A stretch of DNA of 64,000 nt from Leclercia pneumoniae (GCF_017348915.1 NZ_CP071383.1:1-64000), one strand, 5' to 3'; positions 21,669 through 31,578 are shown, numbered from the stretch's first letter. A program made the numbers and translations. The notes: a model not told the origin generated them from the sequence alone.

Positions 21669-22502
21669 TTATGCCAGGCGAAGCAGCATGGCTCCGCCTG
21701 CTATACCCAGCGCCGCAGCGATGCGTAAACCGGCAACCTTTTCTTTTAAAAGCACAAAGGCGATAAGCGCCCCGAAGAGTATCGAGGTTTCGCGCAGGGC
21801 AGCAACGACGGCAAGCGGTGCCTGGGTCATCGCCCATAACGCCAGACCGTAGGATCCCAGCGTGCCCACGCCACCGAGCAACCCTTTTTTCCAGTGCAGG
21901 CACAGATAACGGGTGGCTTCCCGGCGGCGGGCCACCATCGCCCAGGCGAGCAGGCAGAAGCCGTTCATCAGAAAGGTCCAGAGCGTATAGCCCAGCGCGG
22001 TATCAGACAGACGCACGCCGGTGCCGTCCACCAGGGTGTAACCGGCAATAAAACAGGCATTCAGCAGCGCCAGCCCGATCCCTTTACGCGACCGCATGCG
22101 ACCGTTCATCGCCATAGCAAGAATCGACAGGCAGATCACCCCGATGCCGGACCATGCCAGCCCTGAGAGGCTATCCCCCAGCGCCAGCACGCTGATTAGC
22201 GCCACCAGCAGCGGCGCCGTGCCGCGCATAAGCGGGTAGGTCTGGCTCATATCAGAGACCTGATAGGTCTTTGCTACCAACACCGTGTACACCACCTGCA
22301 GCGCGCAAGAGACGACCAAAAACGGCCAGCTGGCAGCAGAGGGTTGTGGAGAGAAAGGGAGTATTACCAGAGCGATAAGCGCGGCAGAGCCGCTCACGCC
22401 GAGCGCGGAGTAGAGTTTGTCCGTTCCGGCTTTGACGATGGCATTCCAGCTGGCATGCAGCAGAGCGGCAAACAACAGAATGCAGAAAACGGTGAAGGTC
22501 AT
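21669..22502 (-). CDS. EamA/DMT-family inner-membrane transporter
   Basis: A 277-residue protein with ten predicted helices in two EamA repeats, the drug/metabolite transporter fold. It starts MTFTVFCILLFAALLHASWNA, a typical first helix. The substrate is unknown. It lies between emrD and an acetyltransferase gene on the same strand, 62 bp after the latter, possibly co-transcribed. This gene is extra relative to E. coli gene order. Confidence 0.85.
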   Translation of the reverse strand: MTFTVFCILLFAALLHASWNAIVKAGTDKLYSALGVSGSAALIALVILPFSPQPSAASWPFLVVSCALQVVYTVLVAKTYQVSDMSQTYPLMRGTAPLLVALISVLALGDSLSGLAWSGIGVICLSILAMAMNGRMRSRKGIGLALLNACFIAGYTLVDGTGVRLSDTALGYTLWTFLMNGFCLLAWAMVARRREATRYLCLHWKKGLLGGVGTLGSYGLALWAMTQAPLAVVAALRETSILFGALIAFVLLKEKVAGLRIAAALGIAGGAMLLRLA

Positions 22503-22564
22503 AGCGTATCGGGTGGTGAATTGTCATCTAACTGTAACATTCACATCCTGAGCCTGCCAGGCGG

Positions 22565-23011
22565 TTATACCGCACAGAAAAGGCGGTGCGTCACCCGGGG
22601 TTCGTCGCAGACCAGCGTAAAACCAGCCCGATGATAAAATCCGTACGCGGTGTCCGGTGCATGGGTATTCAGAAAATCAAACCAGATGCTGGCATCGGCC
22701 ATTACGACGGTCAAAAGCTGCTTCCCGATGCCCAGCCCCCGGCACTTCTCGCTGACGTAAAGGTGGCGAATACGCCCCGCACGGGGCTGCTGGCTAAAGG
22801 GATCGCGGTTTAAGCCGCACACGCCCACCAGCTTGCCGTTAAGAAACGCTCCCAGCAGCTTTTCGCCCGGCGCGTTAAAGCGATTCTCACCCCGTTGCCA
22901 GTTCTCTTCCAGCCTGCGCAGCATATTGAAACGTAGCGCAATACTCTCCGCCTTCAGGGCGATATATCCCGGTTCGTCCGGGGTGACAGGCTCAATTAAC
23001 AGACGCGACAT
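22565..23011 (-). CDS. GNAT-family N-acetyltransferase
   Basis: A 148-residue protein with the acetyl-CoA binding motif RGLGIGKQLL (about 90-100) after HLYVSEKC, and the late-domain GFYHRAGF. GNAT members acetylate amines, peptides or antibiotics; the target is not predictable. The ATG has GAGGG upstream. The tisB terminator sits 20 bp before it. Confidence 0.85.
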   Translation of the reverse strand: MSRLLIEPVTPDEPGYIALKAESIALRFNMLRRLEENWQRGENRFNAPGEKLLGAFLNGKLVGVCGLNRDPFSQQPRAGRIRHLYVSEKCRGLGIGKQLLTVVMADASIWFDFLNTHAPDTAYGFYHRAGFTLVCDEPRVTHRLFCAV

Positions 23012-23030
23012 AGCATTCCCTCGTTATTAA

Positions 23031-23054
23031 AGAGGGGCGGTTTCCCGCCCCTCT
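23031..23054 (-). terminator. Terminator of the tisB mRNA
   Basis: AGAGGGGCGG and CCGCCCCTCT form a perfect 10-bp stem with a GAAA loop on the minus strand, followed by TTTAAT. It lies 21 bp after the tisB stop. Confidence 0.85.
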
Positions 23055-23075
23055 CAGGTGCGACTTGAACCTGAA

Positions 23076-23165
23076 TTACCGAGTGTATTTCAGGACAGCA
23101 TCAAGCAGTTGCAGTGCTGCAACAATGAGTTTGAGGATAAGTACAACCATATCCACTACGCTCAT
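23076..23165 (-). CDS. tisB: SOS-induced membrane toxin TisB
   Basis: A 29-residue hydrophobic peptide beginning MSVVDMVVLILKLIV and ending LLDAVLKYTR. It matches E. coli TisB in length and in the core LILKLIVAALQLLDAVLKY. TisB inserts in the inner membrane, collapses the proton gradient and promotes persister formation. An AAAGGAGA ribosome site precedes the ATG. The mRNA leader, from about 23349 to 23166, would hold tisA and the istR target. Position between emrD and ivbL is as in E. coli. Confidence 0.95.
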   Translation of the reverse strand: MSVVDMVVLILKLIVAALQLLDAVLKYTR

Positions 23166-23236
23166 ACGCGTCTCCTTTTGGTAAAAAGGAGCACGATGCT
23201 GGCGTACCTTTCCGCCGCCTGTTACCAGCACCTGGA

Positions 23237-23254
23237 TTGACGTAACACAGTGTG
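23237..23254 (-). promoter_or_regulatory. istR pairing site in the tisB leader
   Basis: The plus strand here reads TTGACGTAACACAGTGTG, identical to the first bases of istR at 23485-23502. As tisB is transcribed from the minus strand, the tisB mRNA carries the exact 18-nt complement, 72 nt upstream of the tisB start. Pairing here blocks ribosome standby in E. coli. Confidence 0.88.
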
Positions 23255-23355
23255 CTCACTTCAGGGGGTTAAGGCACTGACGGCACCACCCGTTTCAGCC
23301 AGGACGTCGTTGCGCCGGTAGAACTGCGGCCCCCTCGCTCACTGCGAACAGACTC

Positions 23356-23387
23356 AGTATAGATAAATACTGTATGTATGAACAGTA
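23356..23387 (-). promoter_or_regulatory. tisB promoter with LexA (SOS) box
   Basis: TACTGTATGTATGAACAGTA at 23368-23387 is a near-consensus LexA site (CTGT-N8-ACAG). On the minus strand it overlaps a -35-like TGTTCA, 17 bp before the -10 TATACT (23361-23356), so LexA would directly block tisB transcription. It may also control the longer istR-2 form on the plus strand. Confidence 0.92.
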
Positions 23388-23483
23388 TTTTATGGACAAA
23401 AATCAGAAGGCGGTCCATACTCAAAAACGTCAAAATCCGTGCCAGAAATTGCGCGTTCGTCTTCGATCGCGTATACTTTTGCC

Positions 23484-23559
23484 GTTGACGTAACACAGTG
23501 TGTTCTGCGGAAACCAACCGCAAAACCCTGATAAAAACCTCGCTTAGGCGGGGTTTTTT
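23484..23559 (+). ncRNA. istR: IstR-1 antitoxin small RNA
   Basis: The promoter is TTGCGC (23449-23454), a 17-bp spacer and TATACT (23472-23477), giving a start near 23484. The RNA begins GUUGACGUAACACAGUGUG, the sequence repeated in the tisB leader. It ends at a terminator: AACCTCGC (23536-23543), TTAG, GCGGGGTT (23548-23555) and a T run. Length is about 76 nt, against 75 in E. coli. It represses TisB by trans base pairing under non-SOS conditions. Confidence 0.9.
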
Positions 23560-23688
23560 GTTTTCACGGCGCAACAAACGAAACGTGATCCCTGACGCAT
23601 TTTTATGCGGATATCTATTTTTCCATTGTCACGCCTTAAAACCTGTGGTTGTATAAATTCTATCAATGATTCCAAACACAGGTTCCTC

Positions 23689-23787
23689 ATGACTCCATCC
23701 CTGTTCACCGCGACCCTACTAAAAACTGCTCAACCCGCCGCAGTGGTCGTCGTGCGTGTGGTGGTCGTCGTCGGCAATGCGCCGTAG
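23689..23787 (+). CDS. ivbL: ilvBN leader peptide IvbL
   Basis: A 32-residue attenuation leader beginning MTPSLFTATLLKTAQ, then two runs of consecutive Val residues (VVVV and VVVVV) ending GNAP, very like E. coli IvbL. Stalling at Val and Leu codons when their tRNAs are uncharged favours the antiterminator and ilvBN expression. An in-frame ATG at 23605 is too long and ignores the conserved start. Confidence 0.96.
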   Translation: MTPSLFTATLLKTAQPAAVVVVRVVVVVGNAP

Positions 23788-23812
23788 GGACTGGATCAAC
23801 ACACGAATCCAA

Positions 23813-23844
23813 AACCCCGCCGGCGCAAACCGGGCGGGGTTTTT
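23813..23844 (+). terminator. ilvB attenuator
   Basis: AACCCCGCCGG and CCGGGCGGGGTT form a strong stem with one bulge around CGCAAA, followed by a T run. It is 25 bp after ivbL and 58 bp before ilvB, the normal position of the leader terminator. Confidence 0.9.
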
Positions 23845-23901
23845 CGTTTTAGCGACCCTCTCCCGGAAAGTCGGCTCAGATCAGAATAAAAGGACTGGAG
23901 C

Positions 23902-25590
23902 ATGGCAAGTTCGGGCACAACATCCAACAAGACGCGTTTTACGGGCGCGCAGTTAATCGTTCATTTACTGGAACGGCAGGGCATCACCACGGTGGCAGGT
24001 ATCCCTGGCGGCACGGTACTCCCGCTGTATGATGCGTTAAGCCAGAGCAGCAAAATCCGCCACGTGCTGGCACGCCACGAACAGGGCGCGGGTTTTATCG
24101 CCCAGGGCATGGCGCGTACCCAGGGTAAACCGGCAGTCTGTATGGCCTGTAGCGGCCCGGGGGCCACTAACCTGGTCACCGCCATCGCCGATGCGCGTCT
24201 CGACTCTATCCCCCTGATCTGCATTACTGGCCAGGTTCCCTCGTCCATGATCGGCACCGACGCCTTTCAGGAAGTAGATACCTACGGCATCTCTATCCCC
24301 ATCACCAAACATAACTACTTAGTTCGCGACATCGCCGAGCTTCCGCAGGTTATCAGCGATGCGTTCCGCATTGCGCAGTCCGGCCGCCCAGGCCCGGTGT
24401 GGATAGACATTCCTAAGGATGTCCAGACCGCAGAGATTGACATCGATGTCCTGCCAGAGCCGGGCGATCGCGCCACTGCGCCAGAATTCAGCGCAGAGAG
24501 CGTGCGTGATGCCGCGGCCATGATTAACGCCGCCAAACGCCCGGTACTCTATCTGGGCGGCGGGGTGATCAACGCGCCGGAGGCGGTGCGCGAGCTGGCC
24601 GAAAAGGCGCAATTACCCACCACCATGACGCTGATGGCGCTGGGTATGTTGCCAAAAGCGCACCCGCTGTCGCTGGGCATGCTGGGGATGCACGGCGCGC
24701 GCAGCACCAACTACATCCTGCAAGAGGCGGATTTACTGATTGTGCTCGGGGCCCGTTTTGATGACCGGGCGATTGGTAAAACCGAGCAGTTCTGCCCGAA
24801 CGCGAAAATCATTCATGTGGATATCGACCGCGCCGAGCTGGGTAAAATTAAGCAGCCACACGTGGCCATTCAGGGGGATGTGGGCGAAGTGCTGGCCCAG
24901 TTGACGCCGCAAATTGAGGCGGCCCCGCGTGCGGAGTGGCACCAACTGGTGGCCGATTTACAACAGGAGTTCCCGGGTGCCATCCCAACCGGCGGCGATC
25001 CGCTGAGCCACTATGGCCTGATCAACGCCGTGGCCGCCTGCGTGGACGACAGCGCCATTATCACCACCGACGTGGGCCAGCATCAGATGTGGACTGCGCA
25101 AGCCTATCCACTGAATCGTCCCCGTCAGTGGCTCACCTCTGGCGGCCTGGGCACCATGGGCTTTGGCCTGCCTGCGGCGGTGGGGGCGGCGCTGGCCAAC
25201 CCGGATCGCAAAGTGATCTGCTTCTCCGGCGATGGCAGCCTGATGATGAATATTCAGGAGATGGCGACCGCGGCGGAAAACCAGTTAGACGTGAAAATTA
25301 TTCTGATGAATAACGAAGCGCTGGGGCTGGTACACCAACAGCAGAGTCTGTTTTACAAGCAGGGCGTCTTTGCGGCGACCTATCCGGGGATGATTAATTT
25401 TATGCAGATTGCCGCCGGGTTTGGTCTGCACACTTGCGATTTGAATGCCGAAGCCGATGCGCACGCCGCCCTGCAGGAGGCGATTTCCCGCCCTGGCCCG
25501 GCGCTGATCCACGTGCGTATCGACGCGCAACAAAAAGTCTATCCGATGGTCCCACCCGGTGCGGCCAATACAGAAATGGTGGGGGAATAA
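23902..25590 (+). CDS. ilvB: Acetohydroxyacid synthase I large subunit
   Basis: The TPP/FAD/Mg enzyme that makes acetolactate or acetohydroxybutyrate for valine, leucine and isoleucine synthesis. The 562 residues equal E. coli IlvB. The catalytic Glu is in ARHEQGAGF, the TPP motif is GDGSLMMNIQE near 440, and the FAD-binding middle domain is present. Isozyme I is valine-sensitive. It is controlled by the IvbL attenuator. ilvN follows after 3 bp. Confidence 0.97.
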   Translation: MASSGTTSNKTRFTGAQLIVHLLERQGITTVAGIPGGTVLPLYDALSQSSKIRHVLARHEQGAGFIAQGMARTQGKPAVCMACSGPGATNLVTAIADARLDSIPLICITGQVPSSMIGTDAFQEVDTYGISIPITKHNYLVRDIAELPQVISDAFRIAQSGRPGPVWIDIPKDVQTAEIDIDVLPEPGDRATAPEFSAESVRDAAAMINAAKRPVLYLGGGVINAPEAVRELAEKAQLPTTMTLMALGMLPKAHPLSLGMLGMHGARSTNYILQEADLLIVLGARFDDRAIGKTEQFCPNAKIIHVDIDRAELGKIKQPHVAIQGDVGEVLAQLTPQIEAAPRAEWHQLVADLQQEFPGAIPTGGDPLSHYGLINAVAACVDDSAIITTDVGQHQMWTAQAYPLNRPRQWLTSGGLGTMGFGLPAAVGAALANPDRKVICFSGDGSLMMNIQEMATAAENQLDVKIILMNNEALGLVHQQQSLFYKQGVFAATYPGMINFMQIAAGFGLHTCDLNAEADAHAALQEAISRPGPALIHVRIDAQQKVYPMVPPGAANTEMVGE

Positions 25591-25593
25591 GCC

Positions 25594-25881
25594 ATGCAGA
25601 AACAACACGACAACGTCATTCTCGAACTTACCGTCCGCAACCACCCGGGGGTGATGACCCACGTCTGCGGGCTGTTTGCCCGCCGCGCATTCAACGTGGA
25701 AGGCATTCTTTGTTTGCCAATTCTGGGCAGTGAACACAGCCGCATCTGGCTACTGGTCAACGATGACCAGCGCCTGGAGCAGATGATGGCGCAGATCGAT
25801 AAGCTGGAAGATGTGACCAAAGTGGTGCGTAACCAGTCCGATCCCACCATGTTTAACAAAATTGCGGTCTTCTTCGAATAA
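25594..25881 (+). CDS. ilvN: Acetohydroxyacid synthase I small subunit
   Basis: A 95-residue regulatory subunit with one ACT domain (about 10-80, [24 protein letters not shown]) that binds valine for feedback control. One residue shorter than E. coli. It is coupled to ilvB and ends at an intrinsic terminator. Confidence 0.96.
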   Translation: MQKQHDNVILELTVRNHPGVMTHVCGLFARRAFNVEGILCLPILGSEHSRIWLLVNDDQRLEQMMAQIDKLEDVTKVVRNQSDPTMFNKIAVFFE

Positions 25882-25904
25882 ATCGCTCATTGCTTGAACG
25901 CCCG

Positions 25905-25936
25905 CGCGCTTATCGTTAAGGTAAGCGCGTTTTTTT
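25905..25936 (+). terminator. ilvBN terminator
   Basis: CGCGCTTA (25905-25912) and TAAGCGCG (25922-25929) with a 9-nt loop and seven T residues. It separates ilvBN from uhpA, whose ATG is at 25958. Confidence 0.9.
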
Positions 25937-25957
25937 ATCCGCCCGCTAGGAACGCGC

Positions 25958-26551
25958 ATGACCACCATTGCCCTCATCGACGACCATCTTATCGTCCGCT
26001 CCGGCTTCGCCCAGTTGCTGAGTCTGGAGGCCGATTTCCAGGTTGTCGCGGAATTTGGCTCTGGCCGTGAGGCGCTGGCAGGTCTGCCGGGGCGCGGGGT
26101 GCAGGTCTGTATCTGCGATATCTCCATGCCGGATCTCTCCGGTCTTGAACTGTTAAGCCAGCTGCCGAAAGGGATGGCGACCATCATGCTGTCGGTTCAC
26201 GACAGCCCGGCGCTGGTGGAGCAGGCGCTTAACGCGGGGGCGCGTGGGTTCCTCTCAAAACGCTGTAGTCCGGACGAACTGATTGCCGCCGTACGCACCG
26301 TTGCCACCGGCGGCTGTTATTTAACCCCGGATATCGCCGTCAAGCTGGCGACCGGACGCCAGGATCCGCTCACAAAGCGTGAACGTCAGGTGGCAGAGAA
26401 ACTCGCCCAGGGAATGTCGGTTAAAGAAATTGCCGCTGAATTGGATCTATCGCCAAAGACCGTACACGTTCACCGGGCAAACCTGATGGAAAAACTGGGC
26501 GTCAGTAACGACGTTGAACTGGCCCGACGTATGTTTGATAACTGGCAATGA
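25958..26551 (+). CDS. uhpA: Response regulator UhpA
   Basis: A NarL/FixJ-type activator of uhpT. The receiver domain (1-120) has acidic residues DD at 8-9, phospho-acceptor Asp54 (CDISMPD) and a conserved Lys (SKRC). The LuxR-type HTH (about 135-195) has LTKREREVAEKL-like spacing. 197 residues against 196 in E. coli. The stop overlaps the uhpB start by 4 bp. Confidence 0.96.
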   Translation: MTTIALIDDHLIVRSGFAQLLSLEADFQVVAEFGSGREALAGLPGRGVQVCICDISMPDLSGLELLSQLPKGMATIMLSVHDSPALVEQALNAGARGFLSKRCSPDELIAAVRTVATGGCYLTPDIAVKLATGRQDPLTKRERQVAEKLAQGMSVKEIAAELDLSPKTVHVHRANLMEKLGVSNDVELARRMFDNWQ

Positions 26552-28053
26552 GCCCGGTGTTTTCGCGGCTGATCGCCGTCGTTGCCAGCTTTTTTATCTT
26601 CTCCGCCGCCTGGTTCTGCCTGTGGAGTATTAGCCTGCATCTGGTTGAACGCCCCGAACTGGCAGTGCTGCTGTTCCCGTTCGGCCTGCGTCTTGGACTG
26701 ATGCTGCAATGCCCGCGCGGCTACTGGCCGGTGCTGCTGGGCGCGGAGTGGCTGATGCTGTTCTGGCTGGCGCAGGAAGTGGCGCTGGCCCATCTGCCAT
26801 TATTGATGATCGGGAGTGTGCTGACGCTTCTTCCAGTCACGCTGATCTCGCGCTATCGCCATCAGCGGGACTGGCGCACGCTGCTGTGGCAAGGCACGGC
26901 GCTGATGGCCGCCGCGCTGTTACAGTCATTGCCGTGGCTCGGCGAGCAAGAGATGCTGAACGCCCTGCTGTTGACCCTCACCGGCGGCCTGACGCTGGCC
27001 CCCACCTGTCTGGTCATCTGGCATTACCTCACCAGCACCGTATGGCAGCCGCTTGGCCCGGCGCTGGTCTCCCAGCCGGTAAACTGGCGCGCCCGGCATC
27101 TTATCTGGTACCTGCTGCTGTTTGTTCTGAGCCTGTGGCTGCAGCTTGGCCTGCCCGCCGAGCTTTCCCGCTTTACGCCGTTTTGTCTGGCGCTGCCGAT
27201 TATCGCCCTCGCCTGGCACTATGGCTGGCAGGGGGCGCTGATCGCGACCCTGATGAACGCCATCGCGCTGATCGCCAGCCAGACATGGCACGATCACCCC
27301 GTTGATTTGCTGCTCTCGCTGCTGGCCCAGAGCCTGACCGGGCTGCTGCTGGGGGCGGGTATCCAGCGCTTGCGCGAACTGAATCAGTCCCTGCAAACCG
27401 AGCTGGCGCGCAACCGGCTCCTGGCAGAGCGTCTGCTGGAGACCGAAGAGAGCGTGCGCCAGGAAGTGGCCCGCGAGCTGCACGATGACATCGGCCAGAC
27501 CATCACCGCTATCCGCACCCAGGCGGGCGTTGTCCAGCGTCTGGCGGCGGAAAACGCAGGCGTGAAGCAGGGCGGGGCGCATATCGAGCAGTTGTCGCTG
27601 GGGGTGTACGATTCCGTGCGCCGCCTGCTCGGCAGACTGCGTCCGCGCCAGCTCGACGATCTTTCGCTTGAGCAGGCGGTGCGCTCCCTGATGCGCGAAA
27701 TGGAGCTGGAAAGCCGGGGCATCGTCAGCCATCTCGACTGGAATATTGATGAACGGACGCTGAGCGAAGGCCAGCGCGTCACGCTGTTCCGCGTCTGCCA
27801 GGAGGGGCTAAACAACGTGGTGAAACACGCCAACGCCAGCGCGGTTACGCTGCAGGGCTGGCAGCAGGAAGACCGCCTGATGTTGATTATTGAAGACGAT
27901 GGCTGCGGCCTGCCGCCGGGCTCCGGCCAGCAGGGCTTTGGCCTGGCGGGGATGCGCGAGCGCGTCGTGGCGCTGGGCGGCACCCTGACCCTCTCCTGCA
28001 CGCACGGCACACGCGTCAGCGCCAGTTTGCCGCTACGGAGTCACCATGTTTAA
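26548..28053 (+). CDS. uhpB: Sensor kinase UhpB
   Basis: An inner-membrane histidine kinase that forms a receptor with UhpC and phosphorylates UhpA. The 501-residue protein has about eight N-terminal helices (MASE1-like, 1-280), a HisKA_3 dimerisation domain with [10 protein letters not shown] (His312) and a C-terminal HATPase with [10 protein letters not shown]. It overlaps uhpA by 4 bp and uhpC by 8 bp, so the stoichiometry is likely coupled. Confidence 0.95.
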   Translation: MSPVFSRLIAVVASFFIFSAAWFCLWSISLHLVERPELAVLLFPFGLRLGLMLQCPRGYWPVLLGAEWLMLFWLAQEVALAHLPLLMIGSVLTLLPVTLISRYRHQRDWRTLLWQGTALMAAALLQSLPWLGEQEMLNALLLTLTGGLTLAPTCLVIWHYLTSTVWQPLGPALVSQPVNWRARHLIWYLLLFVLSLWLQLGLPAELSRFTPFCLALPIIALAWHYGWQGALIATLMNAIALIASQTWHDHPVDLLLSLLAQSLTGLLLGAGIQRLRELNQSLQTELARNRLLAERLLETEESVRQEVARELHDDIGQTITAIRTQAGVVQRLAAENAGVKQGGAHIEQLSLGVYDSVRRLLGRLRPRQLDDLSLEQAVRSLMREMELESRGIVSHLDWNIDERTLSEGQRVTLFRVCQEGLNNVVKHANASAVTLQGWQQEDRLMLIIEDDGCGLPPGSGQQGFGLAGMRERVVALGGTLTLSCTHGTRVSASLPLRSHHV

Positions 28054-29356
28054 TACCCCCGCCAATGCCGCGCCCGTCGGCAACCAGGCCGACATCGACG
28101 CGCGGTACCGCTACTGGCGGCGCCATATCCTGATCACTATCTGGCTCGGCTATGCGCTGTTTTACTTCACCCGCAAAAGCTTTAACGCCGCCGCGCCGGA
28201 AATCCTCGCCAGCGGTGTGATGACCCGCACCGATATCGGCCTGCTGGCGACGCTGTTTTACATCAGCTACGGCCTGTCGAAGTTCTTCTCCGGTATCGTC
28301 AGCGACCGCTCTAACGCACGCTACTTCATGGGCACGGGGCTGATCGCCACCGGCGTGGTGAACATCCTGTTCGGCTTCTCCACCTCCCTGTGGGCGTTTG
28401 CCCTGCTGTGGGCCCTGAACGCCTTTTTCCAGGGCTGGGGGGCACCGGTGTGCGCCCGCCTGCTCACCACCTGGTACTCACGCAATGAGCGCGGCGGCTG
28501 GTGGGCAATCTGGAACACGGCGCATAACGTCGGCGGGGCGCTGATCCCCATCGTGGTGGGCGCGGCGGCGCTGCACTACGGCTGGCGTGCGGGAATGATG
28601 ATTGCGGGCGGGCTTGCCATCCTTGCCGGGCTGTTCCTCTGCTGGCGCCTGCGCGATAAGCCCCAGACCGTCGGGCTTCCTCCCGTTGGCGACTGGCGGC
28701 ACGACGAGATGGAGATCGCCCAGCAGCAGGAGGGGGCGGGGCTGACGCACAAAGCGATTCTGACGAAATATGTGCTGAAAAATCCCTACATCTGGCTGTT
28801 ATCGCTGTGCTACGTGCTGGTGTATGTGGTGCGCGCGGCGATCAACGACTGGGGCAACCTGTACATGTCCGAGACGCTCGGCGTCGATCTGGTCACCGCC
28901 AACTCGGCGGTCACCATGTTCGAGCTGGGCGGATTTATCGGCGCGCTGGTGGCGGGCTGGGGATCGGACAAACTGTTTAATGGCAACCGCGGGCCGATGA
29001 ACCTGATTTTCGCCGCCGGCATTTTGCTCTCCGTTGGCTCGCTGTGGCTGATGCCTTTTGCCAGCTATGTGATGCAGGCGGCGTGCTTCTTCACCATCGG
29101 CTTCTTCGTCTTTGGCCCACAGATGCTGATCGGCATGGCGGCGGCAGAGTGCTCGCACAAAGAGGCGGCAGGTGCGGCGACGGGCTTCGTCGGGCTGTTT
29201 GCCTACCTCGGCGCATCGCTCTCTGGCTGGCCGCTGGCATGGGTGATCGACGTTTGGCACTGGAGCGGCTTCTTCGCGGTGATCGCCATCGCGGCGGGGA
29301 TCTCTGCTCTGTTGTTGCTGCCGTTTTTGCACGCGCAGGCTCCGCGCGAAGCGTGA
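28046..29356 (+). CDS. uhpC: Glucose-6-phosphate receptor UhpC
   Basis: An MFS protein of the organophosphate:phosphate antiporter family used as a sensor of external glucose 6-phosphate. 436 residues with 12 helices; the signature [15 protein letters not shown] and the [15 protein letters not shown] stretch match UhpC. It resembles UhpT, which lies downstream, but it is the sensor partner of UhpB by position and overlap. Confidence 0.95.
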   Translation: MFNTPANAAPVGNQADIDARYRYWRRHILITIWLGYALFYFTRKSFNAAAPEILASGVMTRTDIGLLATLFYISYGLSKFFSGIVSDRSNARYFMGTGLIATGVVNILFGFSTSLWAFALLWALNAFFQGWGAPVCARLLTTWYSRNERGGWWAIWNTAHNVGGALIPIVVGAAALHYGWRAGMMIAGGLAILAGLFLCWRLRDKPQTVGLPPVGDWRHDEMEIAQQQEGAGLTHKAILTKYVLKNPYIWLLSLCYVLVYVVRAAINDWGNLYMSETLGVDLVTANSAVTMFELGGFIGALVAGWGSDKLFNGNRGPMNLIFAAGILLSVGSLWLMPFASYVMQAACFFTIGFFVFGPQMLIGMAAAECSHKEAAGAATGFVGLFAYLGASLSGWPLAWVIDVWHWSGFFAVIAIAAGISALLLLPFLHAQAPREA

Positions 29357-29441
29357 CGCGCCTCACCTTTTGGCGCCGAGTGGCGCAAAACTAAGAAATT
29401 TTCCCGGTTTCACCTGGACGCTGTCTCAGGCGTCGCACCCG

Positions 29442-29485
29442 GCTGATTTTTACAATGCCTGCCATTCGCAGGTATAAAAATCAGC
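29442..29485 (+). promoter_or_regulatory. uhpT promoter and 44-bp inverted repeat
   Basis: GCTGATTTTTA (29442-29452) and TAAAAATCAGC (29475-29485) form an 11-bp arm pair; inside them CCTGC (29458-29462) pairs with GCAGG (29468-29472). The likely -10 TACAAT is at 29451-29456, within the repeat. Upstream, CCTGG-N8-CTCAGG at 29413-29430 is a candidate UhpA contact near -40. The 142-bp uhpC-uhpT gap thus holds a separate, activator-dependent promoter. Whether the repeat acts as DNA or RNA is unknown. Confidence 0.65.
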
Positions 29486-29498
29486 TCAGGAGCAACCC

Positions 29499-30896
29499 AT
29501 GCTGGCCTTCCTTAACCAGGTGCGCAAGCCGACCCTGGATCTGCCGCTCGATGTGCGGCGCAAAATGTGGTTCAAACCCTTCATGCAGTCTTACCTGGTG
29601 GTCTTTATCGGCTACCTGACCATGTATCTGATCCGCAAGAACTTTAACATCGCGCAGAACGACATGATCTCAACCTATGGTCTGAGCATGACGCAGCTGG
29701 GGATGATTGGCCTGGGCTTCTCCATCACTTATGGCGTGGGGAAAACGCTGGTGTCGTACTACGCGGACGGCAAAAACACCAAGCAGTTCCTGCCGTTTAT
29801 GCTGATCCTCTCCGCCATCTGTATGCTTGGCTTCAGCGCCAGCATGGGTTCAGGCTCCGTCAGCCTGTTCCTGATGATCGCTTTCTACGCCCTGAGCGGC
29901 TTCTTCCAGAGCACCGGCGGGTCGTGCAGCTACTCGACCATCACCAAATGGACCCCGCGCCGCAAGCGTGGCTCGTACCTCGGCATGTGGAACATCTCCC
30001 ACAACCTCGGCGGAGCGGGCGCGGCAGGCGTGGCGCTGTTCGGCGCCAACTATCTGTTCGACGGTCACGTCATCGGTATGTTTATCTTCCCGTCGATTAT
30101 CGCCCTGATCGTCGGCTTTATCGGCCTGCGCTTCGGCAGCGACTCCCCGGAATCCTACGGCCTCGGCAAAGCCGAAGAGCTGTTCGGTGAGGAGATCAGC
30201 GAAGAGGATAAAGAGACCGAAGAAAACGAGATGACCAAATGGCAGATCTTTGTTGAGTACGTGCTGAAAAACAAGGTGATCTGGCTGCTCTGCTTCTCGA
30301 ACATCTTCCTGTACGTGGTGCGTATCGGTATCGACCAGTGGTCAACCGTGTACGCCTTCCAGGAGCTGAAACTCTCGAAAGAAGTGGCAATTCAGGGCTT
30401 CACCCTGTTTGAAGTGGGTGCGCTGGTCGGCACGCTGCTGTGGGGCTGGCTCTCTGACCTCGCCAATGGGCGTCGTGCGCTGGTGGCCTGCGTTGCGCTG
30501 GCGTTGATTATCGCCACGCTCGGCGTATACCAGCACGCCAGCAACCAGTACGTGTACCTCGCCTCCCTGTTCGCGCTCGGCTTCCTGGTGTTTGGTCCGC
30601 AGCTGCTGATTGGCGTGGCGGCGGTCGGTTTTGTGCCGAAAAAAGCGATCGGCGCCGCCGATGGGATTAAGGGCACCTTCGCTTACCTGATCGGCGACAG
30701 CTTCGCCAAGCTCGGTCTGGGGATGATTGCCGACGGCACGCCGGTCTTTGGCCTCACCGGCTGGGCAGGCACCTTCGCCGCGCTGGACGCCGCCGCCATC
30801 GGCTGTATCGTCCTGATGGCGATGGTCGCGGTGCTGGAAGAACGTAAGATCCGCCGTGAGAATCGTGCGCAGAAACAGAAATTGAAAGCAGCCTGA
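29499..30896 (+). CDS. uhpT: Hexose-6-phosphate:phosphate antiporter UhpT
   Basis: A 12-helix MFS antiporter that imports sugar phosphates in exchange for phosphate, and also imports fosfomycin. 465 residues against 463 in E. coli. The family signature [12 protein letters not shown] and [26 protein letters not shown] are seen; conserved Arg residues at positions equivalent to 46 and 275 appear present. It is induced through UhpABC. A terminator follows. Confidence 0.96.
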   Translation: MLAFLNQVRKPTLDLPLDVRRKMWFKPFMQSYLVVFIGYLTMYLIRKNFNIAQNDMISTYGLSMTQLGMIGLGFSITYGVGKTLVSYYADGKNTKQFLPFMLILSAICMLGFSASMGSGSVSLFLMIAFYALSGFFQSTGGSCSYSTITKWTPRRKRGSYLGMWNISHNLGGAGAAGVALFGANYLFDGHVIGMFIFPSIIALIVGFIGLRFGSDSPESYGLGKAEELFGEEISEEDKETEENEMTKWQIFVEYVLKNKVIWLLCFSNIFLYVVRIGIDQWSTVYAFQELKLSKEVAIQGFTLFEVGALVGTLLWGWLSDLANGRRALVACVALALIIATLGVYQHASNQYVYLASLFALGFLVFGPQLLIGVAAVGFVPKKAIGAADGIKGTFAYLIGDSFAKLGLGMIADGTPVFGLTGWAGTFAALDAAAIGCIVLMAMVAVLEERKIRRENRAQKQKLKAA

Positions 30897-30915
30897 GTGT
30901 GCAGGTGACCTCTTT

Positions 30916-30940
30916 GCCCGGTGTGATGCCGGGCTTTTTT
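30916..30940 (+). terminator. uhpT terminator
   Basis: GCCCGG (30916-30921), loop TGTGATG, CCGGGC (30929-30934) and six T residues, 20 bp after the uhpT stop. The 185 bp from here to yicN hold no other feature I could support. Confidence 0.88.
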
Positions 30941-31125
30941 GGTTTGTCGGTAAGGCTGTAGCGCCTCTGGTGTGCAATTTGACCCCATGCTCGCCTCGCC
31001 CGGTGCGAAGCGCGCTCGAAGGGCCGCGGTTTTCTACGTAATTTCAGTTCACTTATATGACGTTGTCTGCTGGCGACCACGCTGCTTTTCCCGATATTAT
31101 GAGCGGCTGTTACTTAGGAGAACTC

Positions 31126-31578
31126 ATGATCTGGATAATGCTGGCGACCCTCATAGTCGTGTTTGTCATAGGATTTCGTATCCTGACCTCCGATTCTCGC
31201 CGCGCCATCAAACGTTTAAGTGAACGTCTGGGCATTTCGCTGGTGACGGTCGAGTCGATGATCGACCAGTTTGGTAAAACGTCCGGAAATGAGTTTATCC
31301 GCTACCTCGAGCGCCCGGACGAGGCGCATCTGCAAAACGCGGCCCAGGTGCTGTTGATCTGGCAGGTGTGTATTGTTGATGGCAGTGAACAAAATCTGCT
31401 CAGCTGGCACCGCCTGCTGCGTAAAGCCCGTCTCGCCGCACCGCTCACCGATGCGCAGGTCCGCCTGGCCCTTGGCTTTATGCGCGAAATGGACCCCGAT
31501 CCGCAGGAGCTGAACGCCTTCCAGCTGCGCTATAACCAACTTTTCCTGCCGGAAGAGGGTGTGTTTTATCTTCACTGA
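31126..31578 (+). CDS. yicN: YicN, DUF1198 protein
   Basis: A 150-residue protein starting at the ATG 31126 (MIWIMLATLIVVFVIGFRIL), with one N-terminal membrane helix and a cytoplasmic helical domain; this equals E. coli YicN in length. The longer frame from 31057 lacks a good ribosome site, whereas TTAGGAGAA precedes 31126. The function is unknown. The position beside nepI is conserved. Confidence 0.92.
   Translation: MIWIMLATLIVVFVIGFRILTSDSRRAIKRLSERLGISLVTVESMIDQFGKTSGNEFIRYLERPDEAHLQNAAQVLLIWQVCIVDGSEQNLLSWHRLLRKARLAAPLTDAQVRLALGFMREMDPDPQELNAFQLRYNQLFLPEEGVFYLH

Noticed and set aside
23605..23688. N-terminal extension of ivbL from an ATG at 23605
   Set aside because: The leader peptide family starts at 23689; the extension overlaps the promoter region.
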